Assembly: GCA_002358875.1 (NCBI GenBank)
Contig: DEPS01000173.1
Coordinates: forward strand, 1-16,726
Origin: Lachnospiraceae bacterium UBA3386
GTDB taxonomy: Bacteria; Bacillota; Clostridia; Lachnospirales; Lachnospiraceae
Direction of reading: 5' to 3'
DNA length: 16,726 bases
Part shown: positions 1 through 7,106 of the stretch, in pieces
How the letters are laid out: every line of letters starts with the position of its first letter
How positions within the stretch are numbered: position 1 is the stretch's first letter
Translations under genes and position numbers: made by a program
Notes under the pieces: model-generated
What the model was told of the DNA's origin: nothing
The model's input: only the letters and a program-made list of their open reading frames with translations
The model's database searches: none

Positions 1-105
1 TGCCGGAGGATGGCGGAAGACGGATTTCGCTTTTTCCTGTCGGCTAACAAGGTATGGCTGACGAAGGAAGTCCCGGAAAAATATCTTAAGAAAGTATGCC
101 GCTGA
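1..105 (+). CDS. kptA: RNA 2'-phosphotransferase (KptA/Tpt1 family), C-terminal fragment
   Basis: Only the last 34 codons lie in the window; the gene begins to the left. The readable tail contains DGFRFFLSANKVWLTKEVPEKYL, which I recognise as the typical end of KptA/Tpt1 enzymes (a 'GF.FYLS.NGVWLT..VP..FL' pattern). Members of this family remove a 2'-phosphate from RNA by transferring it to NAD, giving ADP-ribose 1'',2''-cyclic phosphate; the bacterial role is unclear because bacteria lack the tRNA splicing pathway that makes the substrate. The catalytic arginines and histidine lie outside the window and cannot be checked. The stop is at 103-105. No terminator is evident between it and the next gene. 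Confidence 0.7.
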   Translation, partial: CRRMAEDGFRFFLSANKVWLTKEVPEKYLKKVCR

Positions 106-194
106 TGCGAGGAGTATTGGACTGCGTAGAAGCGAATGGAAAGCAGAAGGAATAAGGCACGTGCAGATCGGAGGAAAAGTACTGTTTGAGGGGA

Positions 195-225
195 AACTGT
201 GACAGGATAACGGCCCGTCACAGTT
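195..225 (+). promoter_or_regulatory. Inverted repeat upstream of the GHL10 hydrolase gene
   Basis: AACTGTGAC at 195-203 is perfectly complementary to GTCACAGTT at 217-225 (9 bp, 13-base spacer). It ends 34 bases before the start codon at 260 and has no T-run after it, so it does not look like a terminator. It could be an operator or a leader hairpin. No regulator is identified. Confidence 0.3.
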
Positions 226-259
226 CATCCGATGTACTGATTTGCTTTAGGAGGAATCC

Positions 260-1501
260 ATGGCAAAGGAAAAGAAATATACGAGGCCGGGGACGGCCCG
301 GAGAGGGATGGCAGCGGAAGCAGGAAAAAGCATGAAAACGCTGCTTTCATATCTGTTTACAACGATACTGGCAGTAATGATACTGGCAGGCGGCATCCTT
401 TTCGTTCCCCAAACACCGGTATATGCTGCAGACAGCCGCAGCGCTTCGGAGGAGGATGTCCAGATGCGGGGAATCTGGCTCTGCTACAAGGAATATGCCT
501 CTCTCGGCCTCTCTGTATTTGATGACGAGGAGGCCTACCGGGAAAATGCCGACAGGTTCCTTGAGGAGGCTCAGAAATACCGGATCAATACTGTGTTCCT
601 GCATGCCAGGGCTTTTGACGATGCCTTCTGGCGCAGCAGGACCTTCCGTGCCTCAAAGTATATCGGGGGCGACGAGACCCTGACTGCATGGGAGGCTTAT
701 GGGGAATATGATCCCTTCGGCGTCTTCCTGGAAGAGGCGCATAAATACGGTATCGAAGTCCACGCCTGGCTGAACCCCTACCGCGTCAGCTTTGACTACT
801 ACTATGATCCTGCAGATGATGAGAGCACGCAGAGGATCCTCACCGCGGTTAAGGAGCTATTGGAGTTTGAAAGCGGCGGGGAAAGGATCGACGGGATCCA
901 CCTTGACGATTACTTTTACAATGCAAAGGAAGGATATTACAGAATCAGGGAGCCTTACAATAAATACGCGGTCGTCGGTTCGGAGGAAGAACAGCCGGCG
1001 GGCTGGAACTATCAAGTCGTGACATCCGCTGAAAAAAGAGAAAATGTCAACAGGATGATCAGGGAGGTCTACAGGACTGTCTCCGAGGCCGGCAGTACCT
1101 TTGGAATCAGTCCCGCCGGCAACTATGACAATGCCATGAACGACGGCGCGGACATAGATACCTGGCTCTCTGAAGATGGCTATATTGATTACATCATGCC
1201 CCAGATCTACTGGACCAACCAGTGGGGTGAGAATGGAAATACGGCAATGTTTTCGGACCGGCTGGATCTTTTCCTCGGGAAGAAAAAGAATAACGCAAAG
1301 TTCTATGTCGGCCTTGCCCTCTACAAAACGCAGCCGTCGAAGTCCGCAGGCGATCCCGGGTGGACATTAAATGATTCGAATCTGCAGCAGCAGATCGCCG
1401 AGCTTGAAAGTAAAGGAGCGGACGGGTATGTATACTTTTCTGCCCAGTACCTTTTTCGGAACTGCGCCCAGGAGGAGCTGGCAAATATTAAGAAACAGTG
1501 A
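260..1501 (+). CDS. Secreted/membrane-anchored GHL10 family glycoside hydrolase (DUF187, YngK/DigH-like)
   Basis: The 413-residue protein has a basic N-terminus and a hydrophobic segment at about residues 30-52 that ends in VYAADS, consistent with a signal peptide or membrane anchor. From residue 70 on it matches the GHL10 TIM-barrel pattern: RGIWLC, NTVFLHARAFDDAFW, VHAWLNPYRVS, GIHLDDYFY (about 212-220, acidic pair likely in the active site), FGISPAGN and DYIMPQIYWTN. The family includes E. coli DigH (YddW), which cleaves glycan strands of denuded peptidoglycan, so a role in cell wall turnover outside the membrane is likely; the actual substrate here is inferred. The start is supported by AGGAGG at 249-254, five bases before ATG. 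A second possible start at 332 (MKTLLSY) would give a more classic signal peptide. The length is near normal for the family. Confidence 0.85.
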   Translation: MAKEKKYTRPGTARRGMAAEAGKSMKTLLSYLFTTILAVMILAGGILFVPQTPVYAADSRSASEEDVQMRGIWLCYKEYASLGLSVFDDEEAYRENADRFLEEAQKYRINTVFLHARAFDDAFWRSRTFRASKYIGGDETLTAWEAYGEYDPFGVFLEEAHKYGIEVHAWLNPYRVSFDYYYDPADDESTQRILTAVKELLEFESGGERIDGIHLDDYFYNAKEGYYRIREPYNKYAVVGSEEEQPAGWNYQVVTSAEKRENVNRMIREVYRTVSEAGSTFGISPAGNYDNAMNDGADIDTWLSEDGYIDYIMPQIYWTNQWGENGNTAMFSDRLDLFLGKKKNNAKFYVGLALYKTQPSKSAGDPGWTLNDSNLQQQIAELESKGADGYVYFSAQYLFRNCAQEELANIKKQ

Positions 1502-1630
1502 CTGGAAACATTAGGCCGGCGTACAGGGAAAGGCATTCTTCTTTTTTATCGGAGAACTATAGAAGGAGGTTGGAAGAAAACAGGGTATAAGTAAATCGAA
1601 AAGAGGCAGAATACCTGGCTGGAAGGAATC

Positions 1631-1674
1631 GTGCCAGAGAGGCACTGGCTGAAAAGGCATAGAAGTATTATAAT
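1631..1674 (+). promoter_or_regulatory. Possible promoter with small hairpin upstream of the surface protein gene
   Basis: A perfect TATAAT lies at 1669-1674, 80 bases before the start codon at 1754. The -35 region (about 1646-1651) is poor. Just upstream, GTGCC-AGAGA-GGCAC (1631-1645) is a 5-bp inverted repeat in operator position. This is the most promoter-like site in the otherwise empty 252-base gap 1502-1753. Confidence 0.25.
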
Positions 1675-1753
1675 GGCATGAAATGGGCTGACCGCCGGAC
1701 GCAGCTGAACAATTGATTACAGACATGATAAGGCAAAAGGAGGATCAGGTTAT

Positions 1754-4684
1754 ATGAAGAAGGCAAAGCAGGTTTTGGCATTATTGTTAGCATCAACGCT
1801 TTGGGCAGGAACCATTCAGATGCCGGTCATTGCAGCGGAGGTTTTCGAATCGGAATCCGAGGAATCCGTGGCGGAAGAAGTTTCTGACACGGATCCTTCA
1901 GCGTCAGAAGGCCTTGATTCGGACGAATCTCCTGACAGCGATTGGGCAGTCCAGGAGGACCAGGAAGAACAGGGGGTTGAGGAGGATCGGGAAGGCCAGG
2001 AGGATCCGATCATGACGGATTCAGGCGATGAGGATGAGCCGGATGATCCGATCATTGACATGGAAGAAACGCAGGATTCCGGACAGGATGGCGGACTGCC
2101 GGAAAATTCTTCCGAACAGACAATTCCCGACTCTCAGACGGAAGAAATGCAGCCCAAAGAAGATGCCGGGCCGCAGGATATAGAGAACCAGTCCGATGGC
2201 GGCTCAGAAAGCAATGCGGAAGAAGTCGGCAGTGAAGAAACCGTCATGCCGGAAGGAGCAATTATAGAGGAAAGCGACCATGCGGAAGTACAGATGGCGG
2301 CATCGCGGGGCAGCATAGACGGAAATTCGAAAATCACGTGGACAGGAAACACGATGCCGGCCGCAAACGACGTAACGAGCGTCAGTTTGAGAAGGCGCGC
2401 ATATCTGACGGCCGTCCAGGGCGGATACATGCGTGTGGAATATGATGGGAAGGACATCGTCGTTGAGTATTTTGATGAATCCTTCCACATGACCAGACAG
2501 GGGCATCTTTCCATGGAACTCGATGTCTGGGGCGGCTTCTATGCGGGGGCGGATGCATATTATGTTGCGGAGGGACAGTACAATAAAGACTGCACAGATG
2601 GCACGGAGGTGCTGCGGATCATCAAATACGATTTTGACTGGAACCGCCTCGGTGCCGGAAACATTCTGGCACAGGATGGCTGGGAGTATGAAATCCGCTA
2701 TCCCTTCGATTATTCCTGCGTAAGCATGGACGAGGTGGACGGAAAGCTGTATTTGTCCACCGGGCGACAGGGCTATGTAGATGAGGCTGTCGGCCAGGGA
2801 CATCAGGGAATGATGCTGATCCGCATGGACGAACAGACCTTTGATACGGAAATCGTATATGGCGATTTCTGGCATTCTTTCTCCCAATATCTGGGCCATA
2901 GCGGCACGGATCTGTTTATCTGCGAGCAGAGCGAGGGAGGCCGCTGCACCATGCTCTCCAGATTCGACACGAACCGGACGGGCACGGACTACTTCAACGC
3001 GTTCTCGGAACGTTTTTCCGTCCTTGACTATGGCGGCAACCGCACATCCGCATGGGCGATCCCCTGTTACGCAAGTGTTGACGGCCTGGCCATATCATCA
3101 GATCACGTCCTGTGCCTCGGGACATCCATCGATCAGTCCCAGTATGACAGCGTCACATCCGATACGCCCCATAATATTTACCTGACAGTTACGCCCCTGT
3201 CGGATCCGGATGCGGAGCATTCGTCTGTCAGGTGGCTGACCGCTTATTCCGGAGGCGGGAAGAGCTTTCTCGGTGTAAATATTACCAAAATAAACGACAA
3301 CAGATTCATGGTCGCCTGGGAAGAGAAGCCGGAAGATGAGGAAAGCGTCTCTCCTGCCGATGAGCGGGATCCTCTCTCGACGGGAGTGCTGCATTACCTT
3401 TTCGTGGACGGCTCCGGAAATACGGTCAGCAAAGAGTTCACAGCCAGGGCCATGATTTCTGACTGCAGGCCCGTCCTGGCAGGAGACAGAATCGTCTACT
3501 ATGCCTCCAAAGCGAACTGCCTGGATTTTTATGCGATTGATGCATTTTCAGGGAAATTTTCCAAAAGCGTGACGAGGATCGCCGGGGCTCAGATCACCTG
3601 GGATTACGACGCAGGTATTCTCAGCTTTTCCGGAAAAGGCGCTCTTTCCATTGATTTAGAAGCACATTATCGGCATGCACTGTCAGACACTGATAGTTGG
3701 AGCGTATATAGCGATGCTGATAACTGTTGGAGTTTTATCCGGGATCATGTGACCGGCATAAGCATAGGGAAGGGCATCACATCAATCCCGGAGAGGGCGT
3801 TTGCATGGTTCAATCATCTGACGGATGTAAAGCTGCCTGATGGGCTAAAGACCATTGGAAAAGAGGCCTTTTATGCCTGTGGAGAACTGAGAAAGCTGTC
3901 GGTTCCGGACAGCGTTAACAGGATCGGTGAGGATATTCTATGGACAGGCAGCTACTGGATTTCGGATAATTCGCACGTGATATATGCTGTGATTTACGGC
4001 AGCTGTACTTCTACTGCCATTAAATATGCCAAAAAGAATAATATTTCATATGAAGAAAAGCATAAATGGGCTGCTGAACTGGTCACGACAAAAGCCACTA
4101 CTAAAAAAAACGGGAAAACGGCAAAGAAGTGCAGCCTGTGCGGAAAGACAGTCACTAAAAAAGTGATTTATTATCCAAAGACGATCACCCTTTCAAAGAC
4201 GATCTTTACATACAATGGAAAAGTCCAGAAGCCGAAGGTCACTGTCAAAGGGTCGGACGGGAAAACAATTGCAGCAGGCAGCTATACCCTGAAATATTCA
4301 GCCGGGCGTAAAACTCCGGGCATATACTCGGTGAAGATTGTCTTCAAAGGGAACTATACGGGGACGGTCAGGAAAACATTTAAAATCATCCCGAAGGGCA
4401 CGGCCATCTCGAAGCTGACCAAAGGCTCCAGACAGTTTACGGTCAAGTGGAAGAAGCAGGCTGTGCAGACTACGGGTTACCAGATCCAGTACAGTACAGG
4501 CAAAGCCTTCAAATCAGGAAACAGAACAGTCACCGTCAAAAAAGCTTCGGCCGTCTCGAAAAGGATCGGAGGCCTGAAAAAAGGCAAAACCTATTATGTG
4601 AGGATTCGGACCTACAAAACTGTGGGAGGGAAAAACTACTACTCGTCATGGAGTGCCGCAAAGAGCGTCAAAATAGACAAATAG
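1754..4684 (+). CDS. Large secreted surface protein: acidic linker, propeller-like region, BspA-type LRR, Ig/FN3-like C-terminus
   Basis: The 976-residue protein starts with a clear Sec signal peptide (MKKAKQVLALLLAS..., likely cut after VIAA, about residue 28). Residues about 29-185 are a low-complexity acidic stretch rich in Glu, Asp and Ser. Residues about 190-640 form a beta-rich region with repeated Tyr/Trp/Gly blades and no family I recognise; a propeller is plausible. Residues about 660-765 read as BspA-type leucine-rich repeats (ITSIPERAFAWFNHLTDVKLP, LKTIGKEAFYACGELRKLSVP). After a CSLCGK knuckle (about 795) come an Ig-like module (about 810-885) and a fibronectin type III-like module (about 886-976) rich in Lys. 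No LPXTG sorting signal or membrane anchor ends the protein, so attachment may be non-covalent. AAAGGAGG near 1736-1743 supports the start. Likely role: cell-surface binding or adhesion, inferred from domains only. Confidence 0.85.
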   Translation: MKKAKQVLALLLASTLWAGTIQMPVIAAEVFESESEESVAEEVSDTDPSASEGLDSDESPDSDWAVQEDQEEQGVEEDREGQEDPIMTDSGDEDEPDDPIIDMEETQDSGQDGGLPENSSEQTIPDSQTEEMQPKEDAGPQDIENQSDGGSESNAEEVGSEETVMPEGAIIEESDHAEVQMAASRGSIDGNSKITWTGNTMPAANDVTSVSLRRRAYLTAVQGGYMRVEYDGKDIVVEYFDESFHMTRQGHLSMELDVWGGFYAGADAYYVAEGQYNKDCTDGTEVLRIIKYDFDWNRLGAGNILAQDGWEYEIRYPFDYSCVSMDEVDGKLYLSTGRQGYVDEAVGQGHQGMMLIRMDEQTFDTEIVYGDFWHSFSQYLGHSGTDLFICEQSEGGRCTMLSRFDTNRTGTDYFNAFSERFSVLDYGGNRTSAWAIPCYASVDGLAISSDHVLCLGTSIDQSQYDSVTSDTPHNIYLTVTPLSDPDAEHSSVRWLTAYSGGGKSFLGVNITKINDNRFMVAWEEKPEDEESVSPADERDPLSTGVLHYLFVDGSGNTVSKEFTARAMISDCRPVLAGDRIVYYASKANCLDFYAIDAFSGKFSKSVTRIAGAQITWDYDAGILSFSGKGALSIDLEAHYRHALSDTDSWSVYSDADNCWSFIRDHVTGISIGKGITSIPERAFAWFNHLTDVKLPDGLKTIGKEAFYACGELRKLSVPDSVNRIGEDILWTGSYWISDNSHVIYAVIYGSCTSTAIKYAKKNNISYEEKHKWAAELVTTKATTKKNGKTAKKCSLCGKTVTKKVIYYPKTITLSKTIFTYNGKVQKPKVTVKGSDGKTIAAGSYTLKYSAGRKTPGIYSVKIVFKGNYTGTVRKTFKIIPKGTAISKLTKGSRQFTVKWKKQAVQTTGYQIQYSTGKAFKSGNRTVTVKKASAVSKRIGGLKKGKTYYVRIRTYKTVGGKNYYSSWSAAKSVKIDK

Positions 4685-4735
4685 GAAACCAAAAGGGATC
4701 CTTCCGGCGTAAACACAACAGCAGCCTATGGACAT

Positions 4736-4754
4736 GGGGATGGTTCCTTGTTCC
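4736..4754. repeat. Diverged single copy of the GGGGACGGTTCC interspersed repeat
   Basis: GGGGATGGTTCCTTGTTCC here differs by two C-to-T changes from GGGGACGGTTCCTCGTTCC, the core of the repeats found at 16187-16363. It sits between the end of the surface protein gene and the solute-binding relic, in a 207-base gap (4685-4891) that has no other gene I recognise. Confidence 0.4.
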
Positions 4755-4821
4755 ACTATATAGACAGTGGCAGGATTGATTATCTGATCAATAATGCCCT
4801 GCCGCTGATGAAGGACAACAG

Positions 4822-4852
4822 ACAGCTCCGGCATTCGTGTCGGAGCTGTTTT
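4822..4852 (+). terminator. Rho-independent terminator, 12-bp stem with TTCG loop
   Basis: ACAGCTCCGGCA (4822-4833) pairs with TGTCGGAGCTGT (4838-4849), with one G-T wobble, around a TTCG tetraloop. The pairing is followed by TTTT. It lies 138 bases after the surface protein stop codon and is the best candidate to end that transcript. Confidence 0.75.
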
Positions 4853-4891
4853 CAGGTTTAGAGCATTGCGGGAGCGCGCAGCAATGCGTAG

Positions 4892-5401
4892 TTTTTCCAT
4901 AACGTCATCGGTGGAAAAATCTTCGCAAGGTATCAGCGCAAGATTGCGGCTTATACCGGCTGGAGATATGAGTACGTTGAAGGCTCCTGGCCTGATCTGA
5001 TGCAGATGCTCATTGATGGTCAGATCGATCTGATGAGCGACGTCTCCTATACTCCGGAGCGTGCTGAGATGATGCTGTTCTCCGACCTGCCGATGGGCTC
5101 GGAGGAGTATTACCTTTTTATCCAAAAGGATAATACGGAGATCACATCGGAGGATTATTCCACCCTGAACGGCAAAAAGATCGGTGCCTACAAGGGCAGC
5201 GTCCAGATTGGTTTGTTTGAGGAATGGGCTGCGGCACACGGAGTCAAAGCACAGATCGTTGAGCTGACAGCTTCCGTGGATGAGTGCCTGCAAATGCTGG
5301 CGGACGGGGAGATTGACGTCTATCTCGCGCTGGATTCCTATGGCGACCCGGAGCATAACGTGCCCGTCGCTCTGACCGTACAGTTAGTTTTTTTAGCATA
5401 A
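4892..5401 (+). pseudogene. Relic of a periplasmic solute-binding (SBP_bac_3) sensor domain, truncated at both ends
   Basis: Reading in one frame from just after a TAG (4889-4891), the DNA encodes a recognisable type-3 solute-binding domain: IAAYTGWRYEYVEGSWPDL, MQMLIDGQIDLMSDVSYT, MGSEEYYLFI, LNGKKIGAYKGS and LDSYGDPEHNVPV. In Clostridia this exact style of domain usually forms the N-terminal sensor of large membrane-bound hybrid histidine kinases or diguanylate cyclases. Here there is no signal peptide, the N-terminal lobe is missing, and after VPV (about 5370) the family resemblance stops: the frame runs only through ALTVQLVFLA to a TAA. No transmembrane or output domain follows. An ATG at 5000 could start a 133-residue peptide, but no convincing ribosome binding site precedes it. 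I read this as a dead gene fragment. The antisense reading frame across it is a shadow. Confidence 0.75.
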
Positions 5402-5437
5402 TTTTGATGACAGAAAAATAATTGTACCAGGATATGC

Positions 5438-5457
5438 CCGGAGGGTTTCCTTCCGGA
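5438..5457 (-). terminator. Weak hairpin after the small GGGENSPLL gene
   Basis: On the minus strand CCGGAAGG-AAA-CCCTCCGG forms an 8-bp stem with one mismatch, about 10 bases past the stop of the minus-strand gene ending at 5467. A T-rich run appears only some 20 bases further on, so termination efficiency is uncertain. Confidence 0.3.
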
Positions 5458-5466
5458 GAAAATAAG

Positions 5467-5769
5467 TCATGGCTGCCTGTCTTCCACAGATTCCAACTCT
5501 GCAATAAACAGTTCGTAGTAGTCATCTTCCCCGGTCAGGAGGGGGGAATTCTCCCCTCCGCCATTGGTGGATCTGCGCATCGCGGCGTAATAGTCTTCTC
5601 CGGCAGACAGAAGATCCATTTCATATAAGGGGACTCCTGCCTGGGTGCTGATCCTGCAGAAATCAGCAAGCGGAGTCAGACTCCCTTTTGTTTTAAGAAG
5701 TCTGTCGCGCAGCTCCTGGTCCACCAGAGATTTTTCCCTTAAAACAGACAAAGCTTCATATACTTCCAT
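5467..5769 (-). CDS. Small conserved-looking protein with GGGENSPLL core (Nif11-resembling N-half), overlaps exonuclease gene
   Basis: The chosen start ATG at 5769 gives 100 residues and has AAAGGAAAG five bases upstream; the same frame opens 54 bases earlier (5823) without better signals. It overlaps the 3' end of the exonuclease gene by 14 bases in a different frame, so the two are almost surely co-transcribed and translationally coupled. The protein begins MEVYEALSVLREKSLVDQEL, predicted helical, and continues with a pattern (short helix, DxELRxxLL, an ADFCRISTQAGVPL segment) like Nif11-type domains. It ends with a polar core STNGGGENSPLLTGEDDYYELF. No signal peptide, membrane segment or catalytic motif is visible, and the GG is internal rather than at a leader cleavage position, so it is not an obvious peptide precursor. 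Function unknown; the overlap suggests it works with the nuclease. Confidence 0.75.
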   Translation of the reverse strand: MEVYEALSVLREKSLVDQELRDRLLKTKGSLTPLADFCRISTQAGVPLYEMDLLSAGEDYYAAMRRSTNGGGENSPLLTGEDDYYELFIAELESVEDRQP

Positions 5770-6337
5770 TGGTCTTTCCTTTACTGCCATTAACTGTTCC
5801 GTCAAACCGGTATTTCTTGACAAATCTTCCGGCCTGCGCCCCGCCTTCCATGTAGCGCAGAAGGATCATGGCTGCCGCCATGCTGTCGCTGTCTGCCTGG
5901 TGATGGTTGAGTTCTATTCCGTAATAGTCGCACATGGTATTGAGTCCGTGCCCCATGCCGGGCAAAAGCTTCCGTCCCATCTGCACGGTGCAGCAGTATT
6001 GTGCCTCGTTTTTCCATATGATCCCGTAGTCATTCAGGCATTTCTTCAACACACCGAGGTCGAACTGCGCATTGTGCGCAACGAGGATCCCGCCTGACAT
6101 GATCGGCTCGATCTTTCTCCAGAGCTCCGGGAAAGATGGTGCTGCAGCGACCGTGCTTTCGCTGATCCCGGTCAGCTTCGTGTTGAAAGGATCGAAAAAC
6201 GTCTGTGGATTGACATATGAAAAAAATCTGTCCGTGACAGACTGGTTTTCAATTACGGTGATACCGATGGCGCTTATGCGGTTATTGTAGCGGTTGGGAG
6301 TCTCTACATCGAAGACAATAAATCTGGCCTGATTCAA
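5756..6337 (-). CDS. DnaQ-like DEDDh 3'-5' exonuclease
   Basis: All five catalytic residues of the DEDDh exonuclease fold are visible (numbering from the chosen start): D10 and E12 in FIVFDVETPN, D93 in VAHNAQFDL, and H146 and D151 in NHHQADSDS. Family members remove nucleotides from DNA or RNA 3' ends using two metal ions; stand-alone proteins of this size act in repair, proofreading or RNA trimming. I favour a TTG start at 6337 because AAGGGG lies about nine bases upstream and the catalytic fold begins at once (193 residues). The frame is open to an ATG at 6562, but the extra 75 residues do not look like an exonuclease and reach into the ohrR promoter. An ATG at 6433 is an intermediate option. 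The gene is divergent from ohrR and overlaps the small gene at its 3' end. Confidence 0.85.
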   Translation of the reverse strand: MNQARFIVFDVETPNRYNNRISAIGITVIENQSVTDRFFSYVNPQTFFDPFNTKLTGISESTVAAAPSFPELWRKIEPIMSGGILVAHNAQFDLGVLKKCLNDYGIIWKNEAQYCCTVQMGRKLLPGMGHGLNTMCDYYGIELNHHQADSDSMAAAMILLRYMEGGAQAGRFVKKYRFDGTVNGSKGKTNGSI

Positions 6338-6534
6338 CTTGCGCGTCCCCTTCACGTTTATGGCATTGTAAAAAATTTTATACCTGCCGTTTCTCAGTGC
6401 AGATTGCGAAAATGACGGTTTCACTCTGTGCATAGATTCAATTTTATCATCTCCCCATATCTTTATCAAAGCAATATTGCGTAAAATTGCTCTTAACCTG
6501 GTCATTTTCATATCTAAAAAAAGAAAAAAAGGTA

Positions 6535-6563
6535 TTGACATATTATATCGTGCGCGATACAAT
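6535..6563 (+). promoter_or_regulatory. Consensus sigma-A promoter of ohrR-gpx
   Basis: TTGACA (6535-6540) and TACAAT (6558-6563) are separated by exactly 17 bases. A perfect -35 and five of six -10 bases make this a strong promoter, starting transcription near 6570, about 38 bases before the ohrR start codon. The operator-like site lies inside the spacer. Confidence 0.8.
6546..6559. promoter_or_regulatory. Probable OhrR operator 1, TATCGTGCGCGATA
   Basis: This 14-base near-palindrome (six of seven base pairs symmetrical) fills the promoter spacer and overlaps the -10 box, where a bound repressor would block RNA polymerase. The adjacent gene encodes an OhrR-type repressor, so autoregulation released by peroxide is the natural reading. 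Confidence 0.65.
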
Positions 6564-6574
6564 ACAGAAAAACA

Positions 6575-6588
6575 AGTCGTGTGCGATA
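6575..6588. promoter_or_regulatory. Probable OhrR operator 2, core TCGTGTGCGATA
   Basis: The core at 6577-6588 repeats that of the first site with one change; the 14-base windows are 29 bases apart, close to three helical turns. It lies around and just after the expected transcription start, so a second bound dimer would strengthen repression. Confidence 0.55.
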
Positions 6589-6607
6589 TGTTTTAGAGGA
6601 CAAAATA

Positions 6608-7051
6608 ATGGATGACAGATATGCCGCCTTGAGACTGAAGAACCAGCTGTGTTTCCCCTTGTACGCCGTTTCGAATATGATCACCAGGAAATACAAGCCC
6701 CTGCTCGACAAGCTCGATCTGACCTATACTCAGTACATCGTCATGATGGTCCTGTGGGAGAAAAGGCGTGTCAACGAGAAATTTCTGTGCGAGGCTCTTT
6801 TTCTGAAGTCGAATACGGTGACGCCTCTTTTAAAGAAGCTGGAGGCCAAGGGTTATATCGAGAAGGCAAAAGACTCCAATGATGAGCGCAATCTTGTAAT
6901 TACTCTGACGCAGGCCGGAGAAAAACTTCAGGACGACGCTCTGTGCGTCCCGGAGACCATAGCGCAGGAATTTCATCTGACGCAGGAGGAAGCTGTGGGC
7001 CTGTATCAGGTCCTGTACAAGATGCTCGATGAAGAGAGAGATAAAGGCTGA
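6608..7051 (+). CDS. ohrR: OhrR-type MarR-family organic peroxide sensor/repressor
   Basis: The 147-residue protein is a winged-helix MarR regulator of the OhrR type. The redox cysteine C15 sits in the signature NQLCFPLYA, and the three tyrosines that contact the cysteine in Bacillus subtilis OhrR are at the same positions: Y19, Y29 and Y40. The DNA-binding helix and wing follow (LFLKSNTVTPLLKKLEAKGYI, then KDSNDERNLVITLT, residues about 65-100). Further cysteines C61 and C113 could allow a disulfide or mixed thiol switch. OhrR represses peroxidase genes until organic hydroperoxide oxidises C15. The start at 6608 is preferred because AGAGGA lies seven bases before it; a GTG at 6581 in the same frame falls inside operator 2. 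It is followed 55 bases later by the peroxidase gene with no terminator between, so the two form one operon. Confidence 0.9.
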   Translation: MDDRYAALRLKNQLCFPLYAVSNMITRKYKPLLDKLDLTYTQYIVMMVLWEKRRVNEKFLCEALFLKSNTVTPLLKKLEAKGYIEKAKDSNDERNLVITLTQAGEKLQDDALCVPETIAQEFHLTQEEAVGLYQVLYKMLDEERDKG

Positions 7052-7106
7052 AATAAAAAAGAAACTGAGAAATATGCAATGTAATCTGATAAAGGAGAAA
7101 TGCGAA

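Noticed and set aside
105..155. 16-codon frame overlapping the kptA stop (ATGA-type overlap)
   Set aside because: Too short and featureless to support as a gene.
2204..2899. 231-codon minus-strand frame within the surface protein gene
   Set aside because: It is fully inside a coding gene with signal peptide and domains on plus; the product resembles nothing and has no ribosome binding site I could find.
4703..4860. Short open reading (VNTTAAYGHGDGSLFHYID...) before the solute-binding relic
   Set aside because: No start, no ribosome binding site, no family recognised, and it runs through the terminator hairpin and the diverged repeat.
4646..5356. Long minus-strand open frame (236 codons) antisense to the solute-binding relic
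   Set aside because: The plus strand shows clear family motifs here, while the antisense product has no recognisable domain and would cross a strong plus-strand terminator.
6338..6562. N-terminal extension of the exonuclease up to ATG 6562
   Set aside because: The added residues do not resemble the family, no ribosome binding site precedes ATG 6562, and the start would lie in the ohrR promoter.
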